From assembly GCA_017999435.1 (NCBI GenBank), contig JAGNLV010000001.1, positions 1,210,746-1,274,745 of the forward strand: a stretch of 64,000 bases of DNA. Direction: 5' to 3'. A program made the position numbers and the translations under genes. Shown here in pieces: positions 27,856-36,934 of this stretch (position 1 is its first letter; every line of letters begins with the position of its first letter). Below the pieces are notes generated by a model. The model was given only the letters and a program-made list of their open reading frames with translations, searched no databases and was not told where the DNA came from. This stretch comes from Candidatus Zixiibacteriota bacterium. Its GTDB lineage: Bacteria > Zixibacteria > MSB-5A5 > GN15 > FEB-12.

Positions 27856-28068
27856 GTGGCTATACAGATTAAACTGGACCTGATTCTGGTGAAGAAGAAG
27901 ATGTCGCTCACCGAACTGGCGGCCCGAATCGGGATATCGGTCACCAACCTCTCGCTTCTGAAAACGGGCAAGGTGAAGGGTATCCGTTTCAGCACGCTCG
28001 AGGCGATCTGCCGCGAGCTCGAATGCCAGCCCGGCGACATTCTGGAATACGAACCGGATTTTGTTTAG
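27856..28068 (+). CDS. Small Xre/Cro-type transcriptional regulator
   Basis: 70 residues starting at a GTG, consisting only of a helix-turn-helix domain: MSLTELAARIGISVTNLSLL is the HTH, then FSTLEAICRELECQPGDILEYE. This matches the YozG-like class of one-domain regulators that often precede a small membrane protein gene. Here a 200-residue membrane protein gene follows after 44 bases. A perfect inverted repeat with an extra half site lies just upstream, so the protein probably represses its own operon. Confidence 0.88.
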   Translation: MAIQIKLDLILVKKKMSLTELAARIGISVTNLSLLKTGKVKGIRFSTLEAICRELECQPGDILEYEPDFV

Positions 28069-28112
28069 GAGACAGAGAACCTCACGCATCCTGAAGGCGG
28101 GGTCTTGGAAGT

Positions 28113-28715
28113 ATGGAAGAGAACAGGTATAAGCTGGCCGGTTGGCTTGCGATCGTGCAGGCCGTGCTCTTTCCCGTCGCCATCGTGATCGGTCTTATCG
28201 AAGCGGGCGTAGCCGCCGAGTTTTTTAACATTCGCCGGCCGTTTGTCGGCCCCTCCGATTTTCTCATGATTCCGTTCACGGCGATCGCGGTCTACACGCT
28301 GCTGAAATTCCGCTCGCTCCTGCACGAGCGTTACGCCTACCGCGATCTCGACCTCCTGATCATCGTCTCGGTCTGGTGGACGATCGCGTTTCAGGTCTGC
28401 GGGCTGGCGTTCGGCATCCTGACCTCCGCCTTCTGGCCGGTCGATCGGGTGGTGCTCCTGGTCGGGTTTGTGGCCTTTTTCACCGGGGCCATGGTCTCGA
28501 TCGGCGTCGTGGATATTCTGATCGCGGTCAAACTGCTCGGGGCCAAGGAACGCTTCGGCGAATACATCCGCGGCTTCGCCTATGTCACGATGGCTGCCGG
28601 GATCTGCGAGGTCACAGTGCTGATGTCCGTGTTGGCCCTTCTCCTCGTGCCTGTCTCGGCCATCGTCCTCGCCCTCATTTTCTTCCGCGACCAGCAGGAA
28701 GTGGAGTTTGTGTGA
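28113..28715 (+). CDS. Polytopic membrane protein, function unknown
   Basis: 200 residues with five or six hydrophobic segments (for example LAGWLAIVQAVLFPVAIVIG and LLVGFVAFFTGAMVSIGVV). It looks like the membrane partner commonly found next to YozG-type regulators, but I see no family motif such as that of DUF2975 strongly enough to name it. It follows the Xre gene by 44 bases and was probably built as a regulator-membrane protein unit. Confidence 0.78.
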   Translation: MEENRYKLAGWLAIVQAVLFPVAIVIGLIEAGVAAEFFNIRRPFVGPSDFLMIPFTAIAVYTLLKFRSLLHERYAYRDLDLLIIVSVWWTIAFQVCGLAFGILTSAFWPVDRVVLLVGFVAFFTGAMVSIGVVDILIAVKLLGAKERFGEYIRGFAYVTMAAGICEVTVLMSVLALLLVPVSAIVLALIFFRDQQEVEFV

Positions 28716-28860
28716 AAAACCGGAACGCGCTCACTCCCGTTCGAGAGGCCGGGTTCGGTCCTGCGGGCGCCGTATTCATGGCCCCGGTCCTCGCGGCCGG
28801 CGTATCGCCGTTCTTTGGGCGCGGCGGGTTGATGGCCCGCCCCGGCAGAAAGGAGCACGT

Positions 28861-29136
28861 ATGAGCGCCCTGACCTATGTCCTCACCCTGGGGGCCTTGA
28901 TCGGTGTGGTCTGGCATGTGATCGCGACCATGGCCATCTATAACTACCTCCGGCGCCGCGGCGACAAGGTGAGTTTTGTGTGGCTGCGCCTCATGAGCCC
29001 CATCTACGCCTCGCGGTACCGCGCGGCGACCCGGCAGGAGACCGGCAGGGTCGGCCACCTGTTCTACCACTGGGTGATCCCGATCAATCTGGCGTTTCTG
29101 CTGGTCGTGCTCGCCGTCGCCTCCCGGTACGTGTAG
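28861..29136 (+). CDS. Small two-helix membrane protein
   Basis: 91 residues from the ATG at 28861, which has a clear AAAGGAG upstream. A hydrophobic segment near residues 5-25 and another at 72-88 frame a basic loop (RYRAATRQETGR). No family is recognised. A longer in-frame reading upstream is rich in Arg and Gly and overlaps the previous gene, so I reject it. It may be the last gene of the Xre operon and ends 29 bases from the convergent TonB receptor gene. Confidence 0.72.
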   Translation: MSALTYVLTLGALIGVVWHVIATMAIYNYLRRRGDKVSFVWLRLMSPIYASRYRAATRQETGRVGHLFYHWVIPINLAFLLVVLAVASRYV

Positions 29137-29165
29137 CTCTTTGTAGGAAAAGCGGGCTTCAGGCT

Positions 29166-31457
29166 TCAGAACCGCACGGTCACGCCGGCGCTGGGCAGGA
29201 TCCCGGCGTCGTAGATGAAACCGTCGGCGGACCGGATGATCGGGTTGGCCCGATTGGTGATGTTGGCAATGGCGCAGTAGGCCTCGGCCGCGCCGAAGTC
29301 GAACACCGCATTCAGATTCAGAGTCGCGTGCGTGGGGAAGCGCGCGCCGTTCTCCCGCGCCAGGGCGGCCCGGTAGTAGTCGACGGTCAAGCGGTCCCCG
29401 TCCGGGGCCGCCGGGCTTTTTGGCGGCAGGGTGTAGGCGTATCCCGACCGGACCGCGGCTTCCGCCCCGACCGCCACCACGCGGCTCACCCGGTAGCGCG
29501 CCATCGCGTACCACCGGTGCGGCGCATTGAATTCGGAGGGCGCCGTCACGCTCGCAGTCGTCTTCGTCCCAGCGGTGTATCCGTAGGAGGCGGTCAGGGC
29601 GAGCCGCCCCCCGGCGAGGCTGTCGAACGCGAGCGTAATGTCGCCGCCGGCAAAATCCGCCTCCCCGATCGACGGCGTCCGCAGGAATCCCTCCCCCGCC
29701 GCTCCGTCCTCAGCGACCCGGCGGAAGTCGGGCGTGAGCACCGGCAGCCCGGCGATTTGTTTCCGGTACAGGGCCGCGCTCGCCGGTCCGCAGGTGTACT
29801 GCAGCGACACGAGCGCAGTGCGCACCGGCTGCAGCCCGTTGTAGTCGGTGTGGACCAGCGCCTGGTAGGCCTCGAGGACGCGCTGCGCCGGATCCTCCGC
29901 GAACGTCCCCGCAAAGAAAGTCAGCGCCCCCTTGTCGTCCAGGTCGAGCGTGGCGGCCTGGCGGAATACCGCCCACTCTTTCCGGGCCAGCCCCCCGAAG
30001 TGCCCGATGCGCGCGCCCGATTCCATGTGGACCGGCCCCGCCCGCCAGCGCAGCGAGGCGTAGGCGGCATGGTCGGTGCGCCGCCGCGTCCCGTGGTAGG
30101 ATCCATAGAGCCGGTTCAATTCCGGCTGATAGGGATTGGGCAGGTCGCTCGCCGCATCCGGGGGGAGGAAATTCCAGTTCTGCTGCGTCAGGTCGATCCG
30201 CTGCTTCATCACGTGCCGGACCCGGTCTCCGATCGTCAGTTCGCACGCCCCGAGCGACAGCACAACCTCGCCCGCGATCGTCGTCGTCACTCCGGAGGCG
30301 TGCAGATCGAGGATCGGCGGTTCGGCCTCGTCCCCGTCCGGCACCGACGCCGCCGCATACGACTCCTCCGTGCTCTGGACGGCCGCCTGCAGGCGGAGGA
30401 GCGTCCCCGACCGGAGCATCTCCAGGCGCGCCCCGATATAGTGCTCCGCGGTCGCCAGCGCGGTCTGCGCCCCCCGCGTGTTGCGCGCGGTTCCGCCGGT
30501 GCGGTACTCGAGCGCATCGTGCACGTGGTACTGGTCGATCGCCAGCGAGGCGGCGCTTCCGAGCCGGAGCCCCGACGAAGCGACCAGGTCCTGAAAATTG
30601 GTCGGCGGCACCGTGCGCCGCCCGGCGTCGGTGTCGAGCCGGTTGACGATTTCGTCGAGCACCGACTTGCGCGCCGCCCCGAGGGTAAACCAGTGCGGTC
30701 CGCCGAGCGACCAGGCCGCGGTGGCGTCGATCGCCGACAGGCTCAGCGACGCGTCGCGGTGGCGCCCGTACGGCCGGGGGAGGGCCAGGTCGATCGCCGC
30801 CGGCGCATCGTGCGCCGCGCCTGTCCCCAGCGTGCGCACCGTCATCCGCTCCACCACGGCGGCCGGAACGACCGCGAACATGCCGTAGTGGGTCGGGTTT
30901 CGGCCGATGGCGATGCCGTTGATCGTGTAGACCGGCGAGGAGCCGCTGACCCGCAGCCGCGCCGAGTGCGACGAACCTTCCCGCAACACCCGCGGCTCCT
31001 TCACGGCGTCGATCGGGTTGCCCGGCACGAACGATGTTTGGGCCGCCGCCGCGACCTCGGCCCGCGTCAGCGCCCGGCACGGCGCTCCGGCTGCCTCCGG
31101 CGGCTGCACCGTCACCCCCTCCACCGCCACCGGCGCCGGCCGCAGTTCAATGCGGAGCCGGCCCGGCAGTCCGCCGCCTGCGACCGTGCTCTCGTGCCGG
31201 AGGTATCCGACCGATGAGACGACCAGGCGCAGCGGGGCCGCGGTCGAATCCTTCAGCCGCAGAGCAAACCGCCCGTGCTCATCGGCCGCTCCGGCCGCCA
31301 CCGGCGTGGAGCCGATCCAGACCGCGACGTTTGCCCCGATCACCGGCGCGCCGTCGAGATCGACCACCTCTCCGGCCAGCGACCACTGCGCGCCGCGGGC
31401 CGGCAAAGCGGCCCCCAGCAAAAGCGCGGCGATGGCGATTTTCCACAGGGCTGACAT
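29166..31457 (-). CDS. TonB-dependent outer-membrane receptor with carboxypeptidase-like N-terminal domain
   Basis: 763 residues with a signal peptide (IAIAALLLGAALPARGA). A CarboxypepD-regulatory-like domain (residues 25-105; LAGEVVDLDGAPVIGANVAV) precedes a plug-like region (about 125-220; SGSSPVYTINGIAIGRNPTHYG) and a long beta-barrel that ends in the aromatic GVTVRF. This N-domain plus plug plus barrel order is typical of receptors in Bacteroidetes-like diderms. No classical TonB box is obvious. The ligand is unknown: no SusD-like or siderophore gene is adjacent. The gene is alone on the minus strand between convergent and divergent neighbours. Confidence 0.85.
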   Translation of the reverse strand: MSALWKIAIAALLLGAALPARGAQWSLAGEVVDLDGAPVIGANVAVWIGSTPVAAGAADEHGRFALRLKDSTAAPLRLVVSSVGYLRHESTVAGGGLPGRLRIELRPAPVAVEGVTVQPPEAAGAPCRALTRAEVAAAAQTSFVPGNPIDAVKEPRVLREGSSHSARLRVSGSSPVYTINGIAIGRNPTHYGMFAVVPAAVVERMTVRTLGTGAAHDAPAAIDLALPRPYGRHRDASLSLSAIDATAAWSLGGPHWFTLGAARKSVLDEIVNRLDTDAGRRTVPPTNFQDLVASSGLRLGSAASLAIDQYHVHDALEYRTGGTARNTRGAQTALATAEHYIGARLEMLRSGTLLRLQAAVQSTEESYAAASVPDGDEAEPPILDLHASGVTTTIAGEVVLSLGACELTIGDRVRHVMKQRIDLTQQNWNFLPPDAASDLPNPYQPELNRLYGSYHGTRRRTDHAAYASLRWRAGPVHMESGARIGHFGGLARKEWAVFRQAATLDLDDKGALTFFAGTFAEDPAQRVLEAYQALVHTDYNGLQPVRTALVSLQYTCGPASAALYRKQIAGLPVLTPDFRRVAEDGAAGEGFLRTPSIGEADFAGGDITLAFDSLAGGRLALTASYGYTAGTKTTASVTAPSEFNAPHRWYAMARYRVSRVVAVGAEAAVRSGYAYTLPPKSPAAPDGDRLTVDYYRAALARENGARFPTHATLNLNAVFDFGAAEAYCAIANITNRANPIIRSADGFIYDAGILPSAGVTVRF

Positions 31458-31628
31458 AGGGGGTTCTCTCCGGGGGACTCAGGACAAACGCCGTGCCCGG
31501 ATCCGGAAAATGCTTGCCGGTTGTATCCCGTTATCTTGCAGATACTTGACGAAGTGCGCGGGCCGCCCTCGGTATGAACCCAGGTGCTTGTTATGCACCG
31601 GCGGACACACTGCCGCCGACAACAGTGT

Positions 31629-31657
31629 TTGCCGGAGAAACCGCCCTCCCCTATATT
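31629..31657 (+). promoter_or_regulatory. Promoter of the DMT transporter gene, leaderless type
   Basis: TTGCCG (31629-31634), a 17-base spacer and TATATT (31652-31657). The ATG at 31664 begins six bases after the -10, where transcription should start. Confidence 0.65.
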
Positions 31658-31663
31658 CGCCCG

Positions 31664-32593
31664 ATGCCGTACGTGGGTGAAATTGCCGGTCTGGCCACCT
31701 CCGCCCTCTGGGCGATCACCTCGATCTTGTTCGCCGAGGGGGGCAAGCTCATCGGCTCGTTCAAGGTCAACAACATCCGGCTCGTTTTCGCCGCCGTCAT
31801 CTACGCATCGCTGCTGACCATTCTCACCGGCTTGCCCTTTCCCCAGGATATCAACTCACGGCAGTTGTTCTGGCTCGGTCTTTCGGGATTGGTCGGCCTG
31901 GTGTTCGGCGACAGCTGCGGCTTCAAGGCGCTCGTGATGATCGGGCCGCGTCTGACCACGCTCATGTACGCCACCACTCCGATATGGACCACCGTCGTCG
32001 CGTGGATCTTCCTCGACGAGCGGCTCAACTGGCTCGATATCCTCGGCATCGTGGTCACGATCGCGGGGATTGTCTGGGTGATCTCGGAACGCCGGTTCAA
32101 GAAGATTGTCCCGAACGACATCGGCGAGAGCCACCCCGACGCCGGTTCGCTCTTCACTGGTCTGTTGCTGGGCGTCGGCGCCGCTCTGGGGCAGGCGGTC
32201 GGGCTAGTGATGGCCAAGCAGGGGATGGTGCACGCCGGCGGCGCGGTCGAGCCGATCGAGGCCTCGGCCGTCCGCATGGGCGTCTCGCTCGTCGCCATCT
32301 GGCTCATCTCCGGCCTGCGCGGGCAGATCCCCGCCACCGTGAAGGCGGCGCGCCACCTGCGCGCCATGAAATTCACCCTCGGCGGCGCGGTCTTCGGACC
32401 CTTCCTCGGCGTGTGGATGTCGCTGCTGGCGGTGCGCTACATCGAGGCGGGCGTCGCTTCGACGCTCAATTCCATGTCGCCGGTCATGATCCTGCCGCTC
32501 CTGATCATCATCTACCGGGAGCGGCCCTCGCTGCGCGCCTGGCTCGGCGCCATCGTCGCCGTGATCGGCGTCGCCATTCTCTTCCTGAACTGA
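31664..32593 (+). CDS. EamA/DMT-superfamily transporter
   Basis: 309 residues from the ATG at 31664, with ten hydrophobic segments arranged as two EamA repeats. The first repeat ends ATTPIWTTVVAWIFLDERLNWLDILGI and the second NSMSPVMILPLLIIIYRERPSLRAWLGAI, the recurring motif of drug/metabolite transporters. The substrate cannot be told. I chose this start because a TTGCCG-17-TATATT promoter ends six bases before it; the frame upstream would precede the transcription start. The Nudix-like gene follows after 10 bases, so both are likely in one operon. Confidence 0.9.
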   Translation: MPYVGEIAGLATSALWAITSILFAEGGKLIGSFKVNNIRLVFAAVIYASLLTILTGLPFPQDINSRQLFWLGLSGLVGLVFGDSCGFKALVMIGPRLTTLMYATTPIWTTVVAWIFLDERLNWLDILGIVVTIAGIVWVISERRFKKIVPNDIGESHPDAGSLFTGLLLGVGAALGQAVGLVMAKQGMVHAGGAVEPIEASAVRMGVSLVAIWLISGLRGQIPATVKAARHLRAMKFTLGGAVFGPFLGVWMSLLAVRYIEAGVASTLNSMSPVMILPLLIIIYRERPSLRAWLGAIVAVIGVAILFLN

Positions 32594-32603
32594 GAGGAAC
32601 CGG

Positions 32604-33581
32604 ATGATGCGGTATCTGGACTACGATGCGTTCCGCGCTTTTCTCAGCCGCCGCTGCGGTTCCGAGGCCGAACGACGCGCCCGCTCGGTGGGGGTCGACC
32701 GCGCGCACGACTCCGGTTACCGCGATATCCGGCGCTTCTTCGGCCCCGAAGCCGTCGATCCCGGCCGGGTCGCCCTCGCGTACCGGGAAACACCGTTCCG
32801 GCTGGATGATCCGCTCGCGGCCTCGTTCGCCCGCCGCATCGAGACCCAGTTGCGCGCCGAGGGGCGTCTGCACCGGGGCCCGATGATTGCCGCGGTCGCC
32901 GAGGAGCATTTCGACTCCCCCTCCCCCCGTCTTGTGCTTCAGCCCTGCGACTACGGCCTCTTCGCCGGCGCCTGCTTCGCGCTCGACTTGCCCAACAGCG
33001 TTTTCTCCCCAGCCGGCGGCACGCTGCGCGAGTACCATCACGCCCGCGGCCTCCGCCTCCCCGCCGGGCTGGGCGTCTGCGGGCTGCTCGTCACCGAAGA
33101 GCCGGACCGCACCCGCCGCGTCCTGGTGGTGCGCCGGGCCGCCCACCTCGCCTCGTTGACCGGGTCGGTAGGCCCGTCGGCCGCGGGTTCGGTCGACTAC
33201 GGGGTGAAATGGAAAACGCTGGAGGAGATGGCTCGCGCTGCCATGGCCGCAGAGATCGCCGAAGAACTCGGATTGACGCCGGCCGAGTACGCGATCACGC
33301 TGCTGGCCTACGCCGGTGAGTTGTTCCGCGGCGGGAAACCGCAGCTCTTCTGCCGCATCGACACCTCCCTGTCTGCGGCGACTGTCGCCGACCGCCTCGA
33401 CGCTGTCGTCGCCCGCCTCGCGCGCGACGGCCGCCTGGCCGAGCACACCGATTTTGAATTTCTCCCGCTCGACGGCGCCGCCCGCCTCTCGGACACCGAC
33501 GTCGCCCGACTCAATCACGAAGCGGCGATGAACTGGCGCCTGGCGGAAGAGAGCGCCGCAAGCACATCGCCGGGGCGCTAG
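32604..33581 (+). CDS. Nudix-like hydrolase of unknown substrate
   Basis: 325 residues. The central part (about residues 150-235) has a Nudix-like segment: VLVVRRAAHLASLTGSVG and then LEEMARAAMAAEIAEELGL, which matches the C-terminal half of the Nudix box (REUxEExGU) with Ala in place of Arg. The N-terminal 130 residues are not assigned. It follows the DMT transporter by 10 bases. The Arg substitution could weaken catalysis, so hydrolase activity is not assured. Confidence 0.68.
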   Translation: MMRYLDYDAFRAFLSRRCGSEAERRARSVGVDRAHDSGYRDIRRFFGPEAVDPGRVALAYRETPFRLDDPLAASFARRIETQLRAEGRLHRGPMIAAVAEEHFDSPSPRLVLQPCDYGLFAGACFALDLPNSVFSPAGGTLREYHHARGLRLPAGLGVCGLLVTEEPDRTRRVLVVRRAAHLASLTGSVGPSAAGSVDYGVKWKTLEEMARAAMAAEIAEELGLTPAEYAITLLAYAGELFRGGKPQLFCRIDTSLSAATVADRLDAVVARLARDGRLAEHTDFEFLPLDGAARLSDTDVARLNHEAAMNWRLAEESAASTSPGR

Positions 33582-33708
33582 CCTTCGGACCTGGGTCCGT
33601 CACGCGGCCTGCTGTTGATCCGGAGAAATCGCGCCTGTGCGAACGGGAGACTCGGCCTTGGCCGCCCCGTTTCGGCTCGACCGGCCCGCCGTCACCGGGC
33701 AGCCCCGG

Positions 33709-33741
33709 CAAAAAAGACCCGCCCCTGGCGGGGCGGGTCTT
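33709..33741 (-). terminator. Rho-independent terminator of the hpf gene
   Basis: A 12-bp stem, AAGACCCGCCCC with GGGGCGGGTCTT, around a four-base loop, and a run of five T on the minus strand. It lies 27 bases past the hpf stop. Confidence 0.92.
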
Positions 33742-33767
33742 CAGAATCTTCCGGCTGTGATCGCAGC

Positions 33768-34127
33768 CTACATTTCCACGTCGTCGACATCGGTGGTCGG
33801 CCGCGTGAGCGACTCTTTCACCTCGGCGACTTCCTCCGGTTTGCGGTGTTTGAGTTTCCCCTTGTACTTCTTCAGCTGCCCCTTGACCTTGTCGACGGCC
33901 AGGTCGATGGAGTTGTACATGTCGTCGGTCTCCCCCCGCCCCTGAATGAGGTTGTTGAAGACGTTGACTTTGAGTTCGGCGACGCGCCGGTGGCGCTCGG
34001 CGTCGAGCACCATCTCGGCCGAGACGATGTTGTCAAAAAAGCGGGTGAGGCCGTCCATTTCGGCCTCGGCCTTCGCTCTGATTTCCGGGGTGAGGTCAAA
34101 GTGACGGGCGGTTACCTTTTTCAACAT
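33768..34127 (-). CDS. hpf: Ribosome hibernation-promoting factor (HPF/YfiA family, short form)
   Basis: 119 residues from the ATG at 34127, preceded by AAAGGAGCG. The family pattern is present: VTARHFDLTPEIRAKAEAEM, then VFNNLIQGRGETDDMYNSIDLAVDKVKGQLKK split over the S30AE fold. Members bind the 30S subunit in stationary phase and block translation or promote 100S dimers. The short length lacks the long C-terminal dimerisation domain. It lies downstream of rpoN and lptB, a gene order kept in many Gram-negative bacteria. Upstream, 258 bases hold three perfect palindromes. Confidence 0.92.
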   Translation of the reverse strand: MLKKVTARHFDLTPEIRAKAEAEMDGLTRFFDNIVSAEMVLDAERHRRVAELKVNVFNNLIQGRGETDDMYNSIDLAVDKVKGQLKKYKGKLKHRKPEEVAEVKESLTRPTTDVDDVEM

Positions 34128-34385
34128 ACGCTCGCTCCTTTCCCAACAGACGCGACAGGAAATGTTCTCGCGGCTCCATGTATGACGGCCTGCCCGGGGC
34201 AGGCGCAGCCAGCCGGACCGGGGTCCGGACACGCACTCCTCACTAGTTGATACGGTTGTGGCGACAGAGAGGTTCGGCAGCGGCCGCTGCCGACGGTGGC
34301 GACTGCACTTGACTGATCCATCCGATGGACTCTCTCTCGGCGGGCGTCGCTGCGGGCGCCCGCGGAAACAGGCCGGGTCGTTCGC
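34128..34385. other. Palindrome-rich spacer between rpoN and hpf
   Basis: 258 bases without a gene and with three perfect inverted repeats: GCCTGCCC-G-GGGCAGGC (34188-34204), CCGGACC-GG-GGTCCGG (34213-34228) and a 20-bp unbroken palindrome centred at 34283/34284 (34274-34293). None has a good T-run on either strand. They could shape termination after rpoN or the leader of hpf. Confidence 0.5.
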
Positions 34386-35810
34386 TCAGCCCACCCGTTT
34401 GCGCAGGCGGGCCGGCTGGATCTTCAACTCTTCACGATACTTGGTCACCGTACGCCGGGCAAGCTTTATCCCCTCGGTGTTCAGAATGCGGTAGATTTCC
34501 TGGTCCGACAGGGGCTTGTCGGGCGGCTCGGCGGCGATGATCTCCTCGATCCGCTGCTTGACCGAGCGTTTCGACATCTCATCGCCGTTCTCGCGCTGGA
34601 TGCCCGAGTTGAAGAAGTATTTGATCTCGTACACGCCGAGGGGCGTCTGCACGTACTTGCCGTTGGATACCCGGCTGATGGTGGCGACATTCATGCTCAC
34701 CATCTGGGCGACGTCTTCCATGATGAGGGGCCGGAGGAAAGCCTGGCCGCGCTCGAAAAACTCCCGCTGGCGCTCCACGATCGCCTCCATCACCCGGATC
34801 ATGGTGGACCGCCGCTGGTTGATCGCATTGAGCAGCCAGCGCGCCTGCTCGAGTTTCTGCTTGATGTACTCGCGTGTTTCCGGGGAGGCGCCCCGCCCCC
34901 GCCGCATGAGGCTCTTGTAGCCGGAGTTGATCTGCAGCCGGGGGATGTGGCTGTCGTTGTGGTAGACCACGAACTCGTCGCCGATCCGCTCGACAATGAG
35001 GTCCGGCACCACCGGCATGGCCGCCGGATCGAACCGTCCCTGGGCCGGTTTCGGCGAGAGCGACCGGATCGTCTCCATGGCCGCCTGCGCCCGCTCCACC
35101 GGCACGTTCATCATCTTGGCCACCTGGAGGATCGACTTCCGGTCCAGCTCATTGATGTGCTCGTCGACAATCCGCCACGCGAGCGTCCCCTCCAGCGCCT
35201 TCTCCCGAAGCTGGATGAGCAGGCACTCCCGAAGATCCCGGGCGGCCACCCCGGTCGGGTCAAAGCGCTGGATCATCTCCAGCACCGCCTGGATCTTCTG
35301 CGCCTCCGTCTTCAGCTCTTTGGCCATCTCCGGGACGCTGATGCTCAGGTAACCGTCGGGCGCGACGTTCCCGATAATGTACTCCCCGATCAACTGCTCT
35401 TCCTCGGAGAGTTTCAGGAGCATGAGCTGTTCGTTGAGGTGGTCGTAGAGGTTGGCCGAAGCCGCGGCCGTTCCCTCGAAGCGGTCCTCATCCGACTCCC
35501 GGGTTTCCCGGACCTTGTACCCCTCCTCGTCGTCAAAGAGGTACTGGTCCCAGTCCACTTCGGCCTTCTCCTCGGCGCGCTCCGGCTCGGCGACGTCGAA
35601 CTCGGCTTCCTGTTCGACCTCGACGTCCTGTTCGGCCTCGAGCTCCTCGACCTCCTCAAGCATCGGGTTGATCGCCAGTTCCTGGCGGATCTTCTGCTCG
35701 AGTTTGAGCGCCGGCATCTGCAGCATTTTCAGCGACTGGATCAGCTGCGGCGCCATCACCAGCGACTGCCTGAGCGTCTGCCTCTGGGACAATCCGACAT
35801 TGAGCTTCAT
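34386..35810 (-). CDS. rpoN: RNA polymerase sigma-54 factor
   Basis: 474 residues from the ATG at 35810. Region I is Gln/Leu-rich (MKLNVGLSQRQTLRQSLVM), followed by a strongly acidic region II (about 45-115), the core-binding region, the helix-turn-helix near 375-395 (MEDVAQMVSMNVATISRVSNGKY) split here, and the RpoN box ARRTVTKYRE near 458. Sigma-54 reads GG-N10-GC promoters and needs an AAA+ activator; a matching NtrC-type regulator and a target promoter are at 54-55.7 kb. A TTG start 24 bases earlier is less likely. It is flanked by lptB upstream and hpf downstream. Confidence 0.95.
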   Translation of the reverse strand: MKLNVGLSQRQTLRQSLVMAPQLIQSLKMLQMPALKLEQKIRQELAINPMLEEVEELEAEQDVEVEQEAEFDVAEPERAEEKAEVDWDQYLFDDEEGYKVRETRESDEDRFEGTAAASANLYDHLNEQLMLLKLSEEEQLIGEYIIGNVAPDGYLSISVPEMAKELKTEAQKIQAVLEMIQRFDPTGVAARDLRECLLIQLREKALEGTLAWRIVDEHINELDRKSILQVAKMMNVPVERAQAAMETIRSLSPKPAQGRFDPAAMPVVPDLIVERIGDEFVVYHNDSHIPRLQINSGYKSLMRRGRGASPETREYIKQKLEQARWLLNAINQRRSTMIRVMEAIVERQREFFERGQAFLRPLIMEDVAQMVSMNVATISRVSNGKYVQTPLGVYEIKYFFNSGIQRENGDEMSKRSVKQRIEEIIAAEPPDKPLSDQEIYRILNTEGIKLARRTVTKYREELKIQPARLRKRVG

Positions 35811-35968
35811 TGCCAGTAACCCGTTATCATGCAAACCATCCGACGGTGCGGTCTGTGCCTCTCTGCTAGGTGTATCGGAATCGATCGGGCGGGTGTTTAC
35901 GACCGGGCGGCCGTTCGTTCATTTATTAGACAGACGGTCGGTTGGCGGTCCGACCCGGCAGGATGCTC

Positions 35969-36694
35969 TCAGTTCAATCGGAACTTCTCTCCCAGGTAGA
36001 TCTTCCGCGCTTCCGGATCATTCGCCAGAAAGTCAGCTGTCCCCGCTTTCAGGATCGTTCCGTCGCACATTATGTAGGCCCGGTCGCAGATCGAGAGCGT
36101 CTCCCGGACGTTGTGGTCCGTGATGAGCACTCCGAGCCCGCGTTCGACCAGCCGGGCGATAATACTCTGAATGTCCTCCACGGCAATCGGGTCGATGCCG
36201 GCGAACGGTTCGTCCAGGAGCATGAATTTCGGCCGGTTCACGAGCGCCCGCGTGATCTCCACCCGCCGCCGCTCCCCGCCCGACAGCGTGTACGCCTTGT
36301 GCTTGCGCAGGTGCGTGATATCCAGCTCGGCGAGCAGCTCTTCCAGCCGCCGCCGCCGGTCTTTGCGCCCCAGCCCCTGGAACTGGAGAATCGCCAGGAT
36401 ATTCTCCTCGACCGTGAGCTTGCGGAAAACGGACGCTTCCTGCGCAAGATACCCGATCCCCCGCCGCGCCCGCTTGTACATCGGCAGCCGCCCGATATTC
36501 TTGCCGCCCAATACGACTTTGCCTCCGTCCGGACGGATAAACCCGATAATCATGTAGAAAGTCGTGGTTTTGCCCGCCCCGTTCGGTCCCAGAAGCCCAA
36601 CCACCTCCCCCTGCTTGACTTCGATTGAGACTCCCCGAACAACCGCTCGCTTGCGGTAGAACTTGGTGAGATCGTCCGATTCGAGCGTGACCAT
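35969..36694 (-). CDS. lptB: LPS export ABC transporter ATPase LptB
   Basis: 241 residues from the ATG at 36694. Walker [15 protein letters not shown]-loop LAQEASVF, signature LSGGERRR, Walker [14 protein letters not shown] and H-loop ITDHNV are all intact, with the FAGIDPIAV motif typical of LptB. It powers LptF/LptG extraction of lipopolysaccharide from the inner membrane; LptE-like protein is encoded near 43.2 kb. TATATT (minus strand) ends five bases before the ATG, suggesting a leaderless or very short-leader transcript. A TTG seven codons earlier precedes that element and is rejected. rpoN follows after 158 bases. Confidence 0.95.
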   Translation of the reverse strand: MVTLESDDLTKFYRKRAVVRGVSIEVKQGEVVGLLGPNGAGKTTTFYMIIGFIRPDGGKVVLGGKNIGRLPMYKRARRGIGYLAQEASVFRKLTVEENILAILQFQGLGRKDRRRRLEELLAELDITHLRKHKAYTLSGGERRRVEITRALVNRPKFMLLDEPFAGIDPIAVEDIQSIIARLVERGLGVLITDHNVRETLSICDRAYIMCDGTILKAGTADFLANDPEARKIYLGEKFRLN

Positions 36695-36699
36695 AATCA

Positions 36700-36705
36700 A
36701 ATATA
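36700..36705 (-). promoter_or_regulatory. TATATT -10 element of lptB
   Basis: On the minus strand TATATT lies five bases before the lptB ATG. The -35 is weak. An imperfect inverted repeat (TAATCCAGCA and TGCTGATTA) stands upstream at about 36721-36747 and could be a regulatory site. Confidence 0.5.
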
Positions 36706-36934
36706 CCAAACTCAAACGTTTAATCCAGCATAATTTTTGCTGATTAGGATATGAGCGCTTAAGTAGCTATAATAATTGTACTTAATATTTTCCGTTTCCG
36801 ACGCCTCGGTTTTTCCTAATCCACCGTCACCACTTTTTCTACATTTTTATGACTGATTGGACGCGCCATAAGAGACCTGGCCGAGTGTTTTTTTCCACCG
36901 GCCCTCGCTGGATACTTCCCAAGGCCCCGTCCCC

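Noticed and set aside
28980-31217. A 745-codon plus-strand frame opposite the TonB receptor
   Set aside because: Arg/Gly/Pro-rich shadow; the minus-strand receptor has a signal peptide, plug and barrel end.
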